Below, piece by piece: positions 11,041-22,700 of a stretch of 64,000 nt of DNA. The notes under the pieces were generated by a model. The model saw only the letters and a program-made list of their open reading frames with translations, was not told the origin of the DNA and made no database searches. Made by a program: the position numbers and the translations under genes. Each line of letters starts with the position of its first letter. Position 1 is the stretch's first letter. The stretch covers positions 324,529-388,528 of the forward strand of contig VZRZ01004578.1 in the NCBI GenBank assembly GCA_013398175.1. The letters run 5' to 3'. The stretch comes from Climacteris rufus. Lineage: Eukaryota > Chordata > Aves > Passeriformes > Climacteridae.

Positions 11041-14000
11041 CTGGCATTCAGCAGGAGCAAACGAATGCTATCTGTTATGTCTGTGCATTTTCTCTTTTCT
11101 CTTTTCCTTTCTCTAGCTCGCTAGATAGATAAAGATAAAAGAATCTAATTTCTGAAGTGTGCCTCATGCATGCTTAATATAATTGTGTAAGTGTTTAGGG
11201 TATAAGCCGTGCTGACTCTAGAGATAACTGGGTTTCCTATCATGTTTCATATCTTAAAATTATCAACTGTAAGAAAGTTGGGGTGAGGTAAAACAATAGT
11301 TCCTTCCTGAAGCAACTGTTTAAAAATGTATTTTCTGATAGGGCTGCTGAGAAAAGGTGCTTCATTCTGAGGCTATAACATCCTGCTGTCTCTTCATCTC
11401 TTATTATTATTATTTTTTAAATTTTATTATTTTCCAAGAGTTGAGGTTGTGTTTTTGTCAAACCCCCAAAAAAGTAAATTTCAAGTTAGACATCAAGATT
11501 CATAATTAGCCGAGTTTGACTTGCTCATCTTTCTTAAAAGTGACAGGCTGTTCACTTACTCTTAAATACTGTCTTCAGCAAACAGTGACAGGATCAACTC
11601 CCGTTTGTTATCAGGAAAAAGGTGACCTTTACAAAATGATGGCCCTCTGCAAGACTCTCACAGATGTTCAAAAAACTGAATGTTTTTCAGTGGAAATATT
11701 TCTTCTTGATCATTTCTCCTGTTAACTGTAGCCCTGTGGTCTTGCAGCTTGGATGCTAATTCTTTGCTGTGCTTAGTCCTGTATGGCTAACCTTTCTGCT
11801 GCAGTACAGGGTGTTGACACTGACATGCTGCAGTTTACCATTTGTGATTTATTTAGGATAAATATGTCTCAGGTGGCATTTAATCCTTCATAAAACCAGT
11901 GTAGCCTGCAGTGTCAAACCAGCAATCACATTGTATGCACAATGAAAAGAGCAGACCTTTGCATAAAAAAAAGCCCCAGTGGTAGGAGCTCCTGTGCTTG
12001 GGAGCTTTGGAAAGGATTCACTAACCTACCATGTGCTGTAATTACCTGGGAGCTCAGGTTAACGATACTCCTCTCTGAGTGCAGCCTGATCAGGAGAGCT
12101 AATATTTTCCTAGGGCTTTTTTTTTTCCCCTTCTTCTTTTTAATGTGCACTTTAAAGTTAACTTATTAGTGCCCTACAAATGTAACATTAGAAATCAAGG
12201 GTGGCATCCGTTCCCGAGCTGTCATCCTGCTTAGGGACTCCATGCACTGTCTCAACCCCATGCTGAAATGCTCTCTGCCATACACTGAAATGTGAGACTA
12301 TGGCAAATCTCTTCCAGGGCCTTGGAAATGCATCTCTGACATTTGTCTCCTTCTCATGGCAGAGCTCCTGGCTTTGTCCCATACCATAAACTGGGAGGAG
12401 ATGAGCTGGGTTCTATGGCTCTTCCAAGCATTCCCATGCCCTGTGCCTTGGAGAGCAGGGAAGATTTAGGCAGCAGAAGGAGGTACTTGGAGTAGAGCAG
12501 CACCTGAAAAGGACCTGACCACCTGAGGGCCCTGCATGGTGCTGGTGAGGTGCCTATGGCATGTCCAGGAGCAGGCTCGGGAACTCCAGGAACCCTTTGC
12601 CACAGGCAGCATCCACTGTCAGAGCAGCACAGAACTTGTGTGGTGGGTTTAGGAAGGTGCATAGCCCAGGCAGCCATTCACTCCTTAAAGTGTGTTTTGC
12701 TGTTTGGTTTGAATATCTTCAGTTGCCTGTCTCCCAGAGAATTCAAGGACTGTGCTGTAATGGAAGTGATTGTTGAGGAGGCAGTATTCCTGTGTCAGTC
12801 AATTGCCTGATGATGTTCTGACTGCCAAAAGCATTGGCTTAATTTTCTCTTTGTTGTCCATTTTGAATAAGCATTGAGAAAGTTGGATTATACTGTGACA
12901 ATGCCAAATAGGTAAAAATGGAGGTTTTTAAGAACAACTGAGCTAGTATGCAGGGAGAAAATACGTAAATAAAAAATTAATTAAAACCCAAAGTAAAACG
13001 CAAAAAGAAAACCACCAAAAGTGAACCAAAACCCCTAAGTGAAGACAAAGACAGATGAATAAGATACTTCTGGCAAGCTGTTTTACCCTCCATTTCTTAA
13101 TAATCAAATATACACCTCCTGAGGCAGTGTATCCTGGCCTCTGAATTCAGGCTCCATCTTTGGGGAGAAATGGGAGATAAGAGATAGCTGGAAACTGTAT
13201 TTAGAGAAATATTTCCTATAACAAAAGCAAAAAGAGAAGAACCCAAAACCCATCACAACCCAAAGTGCCCCCAGCCACATACCATTCCGCCTGACTCCCA
13301 GCTGCATTCCACTATAAGATGAGCCAGGGAGTTGATGTGCTATGGTTATGCACATGTGGATTCTGCATAGTGCTGTGAGCACTGCTGTCATTTATAAATG
13401 CTGCTTTAGTACCAGAAGTGTTATCTCTGAGTCCTGGGAGAAATACCTTTGTGATCTTTGTGGACAGTGGATTCAGCTCATGGAATCTCTGTGTAGGATG
13501 TAGGAAACTCTGTGTGAAAAGTTCCTGTGCCTCAGGCTGGCCCTGAGCTGAAGCTGTGCTTAAAACGCAGGTGAGTCCCCTTCAGAAAATCCTGGGGACT
13601 GAGAGATGGGACTGGAGCTGCTTGCAGAGCAGTACAAAGAGCTGGTGATGTGGTAGGCACAGGCCTCATAAAGCAACCTCTGGAGCTTTCCCTAAACTTT
13701 CCCTGCTCACTAGACTTCCAGGGCACAAAAGCTGTAAACCGAATAAAGAGGAAAGGGTGAAGACTGAAATTTGAAACTAAGTTAGTTCTAAGTGAGAGGA
13801 TTAAGTAACAGAAAAAAAAGTCATTCATTTGACAAAACAAAGAAGAGCTGTGAATTTTCACTTATTTTACTGAGCAATATTAGCCCATTATTTAAGATAG
13901 CATGTGTCTCACTAAAACAGGCTACCCCTGTTCCATCTTGTTGAAGAATACAATTCGTTTTCTGCTCCTCTAGGGTGATATCATTTTATATGAAGAAAAA

Positions 14001-14080
14001 AGTTAGCTCAGATGGCAGTTATATGTTTCGGAAGCACCTTCTAATCAGGGATTGGTGATTCATTATTAGCTTCAGCAGGC
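11041..14080. other. Intergenic, no gene seen
   Basis: Only short random reading frames occur on either strand. A TTATTATTATTA tract at about 11400 and a somewhat GC-richer patch at 12200-12700 are the only visible departures. No repeat family was recognised. Confidence 0.6.
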
Positions 14081-14680
14081 GATCCATCTGACATGTAAGG
14101 GGAAAAAATTAGCAGCTGTCACTGCATGATGAGTTAATTTCCTGATAGGCCTGACACTGAAAAGCCATTTGGAGACATGGAGATGGCTGATGAGAAAACC
14201 TGGTGCTGGTTTATAATTGGAGAGAAAGAAAGGGCAGAGAGACAGAGGGAGATGGGGGAGGGACTGAGGCTGCTCTACAAGTGGGGATGGATATTTGTGT
14301 ATTTGCTAAATAGGCGGCTCCACACTAACCTGCATCGCTGTGCACACACACCTGGGTGGATAAGTGATGGAGACCCGGGCCTTTCACTTTCCTTCTGCCA
14401 CGTATCACTATTTCCAGTCGTTTGTAATTAGTGCTCCAGACGGTTTTCCGCTTACTCCAGCCTGGGAGAACGGTGTGCAAGCACGCGATTGGGTTATCTC
14501 GCGGTGACATTGAAACCTGACATTTTAGTGGAAAGGGGGGGAAATGACGCTACTCCTTTAATGGTTCTCGCTGCGATTTTCTTAATTGCAGCTTGAGATT
14601 TCAATCAATCATACAAAAATAAACTTATCTGAAATAAATATTGCTAAAACTTCCAAGAGCACAATTGCAAATGAGTGTTC
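14081..14680. promoter_or_regulatory. Candidate conserved non-coding element
   Basis: The block combines an AT-rich background with unusual local CpG retention (CACGTATCAC near 14400, CACGCGATTGGG near 14482, CTCGCGGTGACA near 14498, AATGACGCTA near 14543). It also has homeodomain-type cores (GTAATTAG near 14425, CTTAATTGC near 14581) and a PBX-like ATCAATCA at 14604-14611. This mix is typical of developmental enhancers in vertebrate gene deserts. The call is inferred from texture only; no alignment was available. Confidence 0.3.
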
Positions 14681-17600
14681 AGAGAAGTCTCTTGTAGAGC
14701 ATAAGGAAATGTGGTCTTCAAAAGATGTAAGCACATGCCTCTCTTGTTTATCTTTTTTAAGAATGGTAAATAAAACTGTGGACAAAATAGGCGTTCAAGA
14801 CCAAATGCAGTCCACTGTGGAGTCTGCCTTGTGTGTGTAATTGGGACAGCAACACAAGGTCTTTTATATGTATTAAATAAAACTAATAGGAGGCCCCCAA
14901 CCTGGGACGAACTAATTTCTTCAATGGCTGTGCATGTTAAGTGCTGCTTTAAAGGGATATTTATTTTTGGCTATTTAAGTAAGGTATTTAATATGCCCAG
15001 AAGACAGGCTTTTCTTTTAACTGGGGGAAAAAAAACCCACAATGAATATTTAAAGCTTTAATTTTTCAAAATGGTGGAATCTAATGGGATTTTCACCATC
15101 ATCAGAAGATAATTTTTGACTGGGAAGAGCACAAGCCAGTGCCTTCCACCAACTCCATTTGTACAAAACAGTTTTGTTTTTTTCTATTAGGATGTTCTTA
15201 AATGATGGCCAAGGATTTGGGAGTGAAGATCCACAGTAGACAGGTAGATCCAGCACGTATCGTGCAATTGATATTGATGTGTGTGTATACACAACCCACA
15301 ATTATGTCCTGCAATGTAACAGGACACCTGACCTTGTTTAAAACACATTCTTGTCTTCTGGCAGCAACACATTTATCAAGGCTTCTTTGAACGACCAGTT
15401 GTACTGCGTAGTCCTGCCCTGGAGGTCAGTGTTAACTGAGAGCCATCGGGTTCTGGGAATTTCTGATGAGTAGGAATAGCATCCCCCTGGGCAGCAATAG
15501 CTTAGTTCTGGGGTAGCTTTTCTTTCGTATTCCCCAAACCTCTGATCACTCTTACTGCTTGGAATCCTCCTTTCTCACTGCTTTGAATCCTCATTGCTTA
15601 CTGCAGCTTTCGCAAGTCTTGATTCAGCGTCTTGGACATCCTACACACAGATTCCCAGTGCCAGTTTGTCATGTTTGGGAGTCCACCTGGTTATTCAGGG
15701 ATCAGAAGAGTGGGTGATTATTTAGCTGCCTCTGCTGGGTTGCATTCCTTGATATGTAAGTAGCCATGAGCTTCAGAATCTATGCAACGCTCAACAGACA
15801 TATTTTGAAAGTAATCCAGCTCCTTGGGAGGTCTGGTTGGATAAGTTGAGTGTCATGAGAGGACATTTGGTCAGACACAGGAGAAGAAGACTGAGCAAAT
15901 GCAAGGATAGGAGTCAGAACCTTTGATTCTTGGTCTGCTAGGAACTGTGCTTGTTAAGGAGCTTCTGAAACCAGAAACAGAACTGAATTTCAGGAACCGA
16001 AAGCCATGACTGCTCACATGTAACAAAGCCGCACACACCAGAGCTGAGACACAAGGAGCAGATAAAATAGGAAAGCAAAACCCAGTGTGCCTTTCCAACA
16101 CATACTCGGAATCCAAATTCAGCTCCATTCCCCTCCCTGTTCTCTTCTTCTCCACCAGTGCCCAGGGCAGAGGCAGGTGACTTGGTAGCCACATTCCACT
16201 GACCCTGTGGTGCCATGTGGGACACAGCATTGGACTTGGAGATCTGGCCATAACAAGTGCGGTAGGCACTCCAGGCCAGGAGTGGTCTTGTAACACCTAT
16301 GAATTCCCATGAGGGGAGACACCCACAGGGAAGAACTGTCTCATCCAGATAGGATGGAGGATCACCAGGGAAAGGAGAGTACTTGTTTCTGTGGCAAATA
16401 AAATCTTTGCTAGCAGATGTCATACTCTGACAGAGTTTCAGGACTTTCCCCTAAATCCTGCTAAGCTTCTTCTGTCTGCCAGTGTGTTCCTCTGTCGCTG
16501 GGGGTGTAGAACAGGTTTATGTTTTTTGCTCAGCATATGGTCGTGATTGCTGGTGTTTGGTAACTGTGAAATCCAGATGCCCAGCTCCAGGAGGGTTTTT
16601 CCCTTACTAGGGACATCTGGCCATCCTCTCGGCCTTACTCTTTCTTCTCTTAATTTTTGCTTGCAGTGTGCAAGCTTTGCCTATGAATTTGCAAAGCAGA
16701 TCATTCAGCTGATTTATTCTTGTGCTTTAATTCAAGGTTAAGAAGGAACCAGCAAAGGTAAGCCTGGGGCTGTGTTTGTACCTGAGGACCCAGACAGAGA
16801 CGTGTATGTCCCAAACCCACTGCCTGCTCCTGCCAGGGCAGCAGAGAGGTTGATGCTGCTGTGGCACATTGAACAGATGTAATGGCTCTGTTGGCTGGCA
16901 ACAGCTTGGTGAGGATGGCAGGTAAAGGGAAATCTAGAGGGATGCATCCAAACTGCAAGATTGCTGCCTTGCTTTGGCTCAAAGGTAGGCACTGTGTGGG
17001 GTGTTTCTGCTCAGACTCCTGCCTTAAATCCATATGCAATCTATGATGATAAAATTCAGGGACAGCAAGTACTGCAGGTATTTAAAGCAAATGGAAGCAG
17101 AAGTTTCCAGGAGCATTTCTGTCTAGTAGCTGGGAGCTTGGATCCACAAGAAAATTGCTGAGTGGCCTGTGAGGACCTCTAGATTCCCTTACCCCTTTTT
17201 GTTGTTATTTTTTCCTCAATTCCATGAGTGAATTTCTTGTTCCTGCAGGTACAGGACTGGCTCTGACAGGAACGGGATAGCTACATACCTGGTCATCCTG
17301 CCAATGGACCACTTTGCTATAGAAAGTGTCTTGCTGGGCTGTGATATGATCTATGGGAGATCGATGATGTGGACAAAACCCTGCTGCCAAGGAGCAGGAG
17401 CCAAGTATTAGACATCATGGCTGTTGGAGTCAGCAAGAGAAGATAATAAACTCATTTGCTCTTGCAGTCTGTTGGTATCTGACTCGAAGATTCAATAGGC
17501 AAAAGTGCAAATGTGGCAGAAACTCTTACCAGTCTGCTCTTCTGCCCTGGGTACTGGGTTTGTCCCCTTGTCCCCATTTGCTGGGCCTTCCTGCTAGAGA

Positions 17601-18191
17601 TCTGAAATGGCCCTTCTCCAGTAGTGAGCTCTCAAAGGCCCTGCAAAGAAGCAGGGATCCATGTCTTCTCCATCCTTCTAAGGTGGGTTCATGGCTCATC
17701 TCCTGCTCCCTCACTTGGCACCCTTGCAGCCCAGCTGTGGTTTGGCTGTATTGTGGGGGTGACTGCACCCCAGCAGCACAGAAGATGAGCTCTGCCGTGC
17801 CATGGGTGGGTGCAGGGGCTCACCCTACACAGCTTTTCAGTCGTTTGTCTCAGTGGTTTAGTGGGTGGCCCATGCCTGGTTTATTGCGTGCTCTTCAAAG
17901 CCTGCTCCAGAGGCAGGATGAGTCATTTTCTGTGGTCTTTTCTTCTGGTACTTGTCACTCTGATGTCTGAGTGCTTCCCAACCCATCATGGCTTTGTCCT
18001 CCTTTAGCCCGGCTAAGGTATGAGGAAATGTTTTTCTTCTTTCCCAGATGGAGGGTTACAGAGTACAGAGAAAGATCTCCAACCATTTGTGGGGCCTCAT
18101 TTGAGCTGACAGAGACATTAACTTTCCAAAGCTCTAAGGCTTCGTTAAAGGGAGAGATGTCCCTGGTATGTTACCAACCTAACAGTGTTCT
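14681..18191. other. Intergenic, GC-richer, no gene seen
   Basis: From about 15,400 to 18,050 the base composition is richer in G and C than the flanks, and several reading frames of 100-160 codons open by chance. None has recognisable domains, consistent splice sites or a coding-like companion frame. No repeat family was recognised. Confidence 0.55.
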
Positions 18192-18316
18192 AATGGAAGG
18201 TGTTGTTATAGTGGAAGGTGTCCTTCTAGTGGAAGGCATCCCTGCCCGTGCCAGGGGTTGGAACTAGAGGATCTTTAAGGCCCATTCCAATCCAAACCAT
18301 GATTCTCTCATTCTAG
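18192..18316 (+). mobile_element. CR1 LINE, 3' end fragment
   Basis: The sequence follows the well-known CR1 3' end in sense orientation: TGGAAGGTGTCC, then CCTGCCCGTGCCAGGGGTTG, GAACTAGAGGATCTTTAAGG and CCCATTCCAATCCAAACCAT, then the degraded terminal octamer repeat GATTCTCTCATTCTA. The start is marked by a small amplification of a TGGAAGGTGT-like unit (three copies between 18193 and 18236). The element is severely 5'-truncated, as most CR1 copies are, and moderately diverged. Confidence 0.9.
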
Positions 18317-19700
18317 TGGCCTTTGGTGTCTCTTGCTGTGAGTGTGCTCGGTGTACCCACAACGTGGATCCCAGGGGCTGATGTGGCTCTGGGCAGAAAG
18401 GAGCATTTCTTTGTGTGCACTGCTGTGCCACATCTCTTCTCCTTGGCCCCTGACTGCTCCTGTTAGCTTTGGGGGTTCCTGCTGCAGATATCTAATAGTT
18501 GATTTCCATTTCTGCATGTGAAGCCTGAAGCATATATGGCTATTATACATACAGGCAGCAATAGTGCATGGGGTTTTCTCTGCTGTAGGAGCTGAGAGGG
18601 AAGAGCCAGGCTTAGAGTGTTCCTACAAGGAGATCCTTAACTGACCTGCCAGCCGTGGTTGCTCACGTAACCCACACAGCCAGCCATGCAGTGGAGAGCG
18701 GCCCATCAGGCAAGTGGCAACCCACAGGGCCTTTTTTGCCTGCTCCCTTACTTGGCAAGGAGATGAGCAGGCTTTTTTTGCCTGCTCCCTCTCCAAAGAG
18801 ATGAGCACAGCTCCCTGCAGGAATAGCTGTGATGGGGAGTCATCAGCTTGCAAGCGCTCTGGGTGTTAATTCAATGTGAAACCCCCGGTTCTGCTGTGCC
18901 AGACAAAGCACATGTGGGAGATCTGGTTTCTTCATCCAGGCAGCTTTCTAAGAAAGCCCTTTCGATAATCAGTCTGAAAGATTGCTGAAGTGAAAATTAA
19001 ATCACTCTAAATGCTGTTATGGAAACACACCCATCACAAGCAAGAGCTGGATTTCTGTAGTTGCCACCCAATAAATAGATGAGGCTCAACTCTGATGTCA
19101 GACCAGCTTTACCTTGTGCATGTCCTCCAATGTCTGTTTTTCCAGTTATGAACTGCAGTAATTGTGATCAATCAGGCTTTATGCTCACTACCCACAGGCT
19201 GTTTATTAATGAATCTGCATCCCATCTTCATTTTTTCACAAACTCATCAAATCTTTTCCAGATCCTGTTTACATCAAATTTTGTCTGCAGCACACTTCTA
19301 TAATATCATCCAATTTGGAATTCCTGATTCTGCACCACTTCCTCAAACCAGGTCCTGAGTATACCAAAGAACAACACGTTCCTGAAATAAAAGAAAAATG
19401 AAAACATGAGAGCTTTCAACAGAGTGCAAAGAAAAGCCATTGATTTCTAAATGATACCATCCTTCCAGGCTGAGAGCAGGCTATAGACAGACAATTTTTT
19501 CAAGATCTTTTCTGTGTGTCTGTGTCTGTATGTGTGTGTATGTTTAAAGGCTAGAATTGCCTTCCCGTGGATGCTTTAAAAAACATCAGATACTTTTCTC
19601 CTTAGCAGTGTACATTTTTTATTTTGGCACATGGGTTTTATGAATATTTGGCTTGACTTGCTAAAGACATCAATTTGACGTGTTGCAATGTGTTATAAAT
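18317..19700. other. Intergenic, no gene seen
   Basis: No coding region was recognised. It contains a 40-bp tandem duplication at 18729-18810 and an imperfect TG-rich stretch at about 19511-19542. Confidence 0.6.
18729..18810. repeat. Tandem duplication, ~41-bp unit
   Basis: Two adjacent copies of a unit running from GCCTTTTTTGCCTGCTCCCT to GAGATGAGCA are visible at 18729-18770 and 18771-18810. They differ by a few substitutions and small length changes in the middle. Confidence 0.75.
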
Positions 19701-19739
19701 GCCTCAGATCAAATGCAGAATGGGGAGAAAAAGATTTAG

Positions 19740-19753
19740 AATAAAAGTTTATT
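19740..19753. terminator. Possible bidirectional poly(A) signal pair
   Basis: AATAAA at 19740-19745 faces right and TTTATT at 19748-19753 (AATAAA on the minus strand) faces left. On the minus strand, the sequence before it (about 20,000 down to 19,760) is T-rich and looks like the end of a 3' UTR. On the plus strand an A-rich run follows at 19785-19818. No gene that would use either signal was found, so this may be the end of an unannotated transcript or chance in AT-rich DNA. Confidence 0.2.
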
Positions 19754-22700
19754 AAAAACACATACATACAGTCTATTCTAAACGAAAAAAGAAAAAAAAA
19801 CAAACAAGAAAAAAACAACGAATGTTCCCCTGTTGCATCAATGCCAGAACATTATGTTTGCAAATAAGAATTTAGCACTACAAAGACAATGCCCTAGATT
19901 AACTAAGATCCCATTTCACAAAACCCTATGGCAATAGTCTGCAACATCAGTCACAGGAGAAGATATAACACAGATGCATTTGTGCCCTCATGCAGCTGAA
20001 CTGAAACAAAACAAAGAGTGAATTAGGCTGAATATCTTACTGTGTGCAACGTATTGTACAACAAGGCACCTTTGGGAATGTGTCACAGGGTCTGGTAAAT
20101 TGAAAACAAAATAAACAGATCTATGGGAATAAATAACATCATATTAGATGTCTGCTGCATGTAGACTACATTAGCTTCCAGTCACAATTCAGCTTCAGTT
20201 TTCCCACTAGTTTTCAATGCATGTGAAAAGCAGATGATCTGAAACTGCTGCAAAGAAAAGGGGGAAGGGGCATGTAGTGCCCAGCTCTCATTCTCCTGCA
20301 CATGCACGCATGTGCTCACACACTCACACCTTCTGTCTTTCTCTCACCTCCACATGATTTCAGGCAGATGAGGAGAGGCCAGTGTGTCCCTTGCTCCTTT
20401 GCACACGAGTCAGTTTCACCATTTCTGGACCAGCGCACAGAGCAAAAGCATTTTCCCCCTCATACTGCTCTCCCCTTGCTGCTCAGGTAAAGGGAGAGTG
20501 CTGGCAACCCAGTTCACCTTCAGCCCAGTGTGCTTGGGTGCCATGGCCAACATCACTCCATGAGCTCCTGAGACTCCTGCCAAAAGCACCAGAAGCTGCA
20601 GGGGTTTGATGTGTCCAGGAGGAGGAACAAGAGATGTACAGGACACCTGATCCTGATGCAGCCATGACACACAGGACTTCAGAGGCAGCTGTGGAGACCC
20701 AGGACAGGCAGATACTTTGCTGAGTGTCATCTCTAATTACTGCCAAATTTAGTTGATGTATCAAAAGCACTTTTTTAGTACTCATCCAAATAGGGCCAAG
20801 GTCGATTCCAAGTACGTGGGTGAAACCCCACTGATTTCAGGGAGATTGCTTGCATGAACTGAACTTAAAAGATCAGGCCATATTTATTTCAGCAAAAGTT
20901 CAAGTTAATTCATTTTCTCTCATTTTCTCTCTCTCTGTCCCCTTCTGTTTTGCTTAGCTTATAGCTGAGCAAAAGGAACACATATCTTGGAGATAGCTTT
21001 TTAAATATAAAATTCTCTTTATAACCCCAGAGCAATATGTCATTCTGCAATTACAAAAAAATGTACTCTTCCCAAAGAAAATCCTTCTGAAGCAAACATT
21101 TTTTTTATCCTGTCTGAGATTTAAGCACCAGCCTTTGAATTCATGTATATCAGAAACAGGCAAAGATCCTCAACAGAGCAAAACGGTGGCCTCCAAACTG
21201 TCATTATTCCAGTCAAAAGCCTGTTTCTTCCCTTTAAGGAGCAGCAATGGACCTTGAGATGAGATGTAAAAAACAACAAGGGACACAGAGAGAAAATTAT
21301 ATTTTTTATAACTTTTTAGTCTGAACACTCCCAGGAGATGAAGTTTGATGAAGAAGTTGGGGAACAATTTTAACGTTCAGGTAATTGATATTCTTGACTC
21401 TGCTAACTAAACTCCTTCTGGCTTAGGGGAAAGATCGGGTCCTTCTTCACTCTCCACAGATGTGAGCTCAGGTCCAGGGGGCTGGGGATGACTCACATGG
21501 CCCTGCTGGGCTCTGGCCAGCTGACATCCTTATCACTTTTATTTCTTTCCATCTCCACTTGTAAGAGGCTGTTTGAAGAATGCTGTTTTTCAGGTTTGCC
21601 CAGGGGGGTGCTGTCTACAGACATTTGAGTCAGCTGCTTTCTGTTATCTCACTTTTGAAATGTATTTCTCACAAGGAAGAGCATAAGTAAGGGTCCTTTT
21701 TTGGCCAGCCTTGGAGATGCTCGCTCTCTTGTTCACAAATCTGAAGTTCCACCCGCTCCACTCCAAAACTCAGGGATCTGTATCTGACTTTATCTGCAGA
21801 TCAATAGGTTCCCCTTTGGGTTCCTGAATGCATTCAAGCATTTTTAATTTGATTTCTCTATTCACACAGACACAATGAGGTGAGAGAAGGATGGAGCTGA
21901 CAGCTCTCATAATCAGCTCTCATCTTTTTTCACCAGTGTGTCAAAATTGCATTTCCATAATTCCTTCCATTAGTGTTTTCCTTCCATTTAGTGTTGTCTC
22001 CAAAGGCTCATGCTGGTGTGGTGAACAAGAATCAGATTTGGGAATTAAGCTGGGACGTACACCATGGCCACAAGTGCTGCCACTGAAGCCAAGGCACTTG
22101 TTCAGAGCCTTCCAGTGCCCCAAGGCACTCAAGCACTCGGTGGGGCTGGCGTTCAGTTTCCTCAGCTTTCACCTCAGCGTTTAGACCAAAGATACATGGC
22201 TAGTGGAGATGGAGCCTTGGGATGGATCCCTCAGCAGGGAGGAGGAGGAAGAAAGCCCAGCTCTGGTCTCTTCTGGTTTACATGTAGCCTTGTTGCCAAC
22301 TATAACTTTCCGTGCTCCTGATTCTGTGCCCTGCACTTTCTCTGTGTTGTGACTGCATTTATGGCAGCACCCTGCTCCCATGACTCATGGGATAGCATTT
22401 GGTATTATGGTGTTACACAGGACTTGGCCTATTTGTTTCTGCTTAACCCCTTGATGGACTCTGGTTTGGATAGTTGAAAGGAGATAGGAGCTCCTGCTGT
22501 AAGGATCAGAGGTCTTGCCCAGGGAGTGGGGGATTAGTTGTCCATCTCTCCTCTTTTATTCTGGGTCTTCCCATGCAAAGGTTGTAAACTCATCCTGATG
22601 TAGCTTGTTCAAGGCAGCACCAGTCGCACCAGGAGTGGTGTGGTGGCCCTGTGGCCAGAAGAGCAGAAGGGAGACTGCAGGGAGTGGTGGCAGCAGAGAC

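Noticed and set aside
15871..16423. Minus-strand frames of 141 and 161 codons.
   Set aside because: They overlap each other in different frames in GC-richer DNA. No domain, splice site or supporting context was seen.
17560..17970. 136-codon + strand frame.
   Set aside because: It has no recognisable domain, an overlapping minus-strand frame of 80 codons, and composition like random GC-richer sequence.
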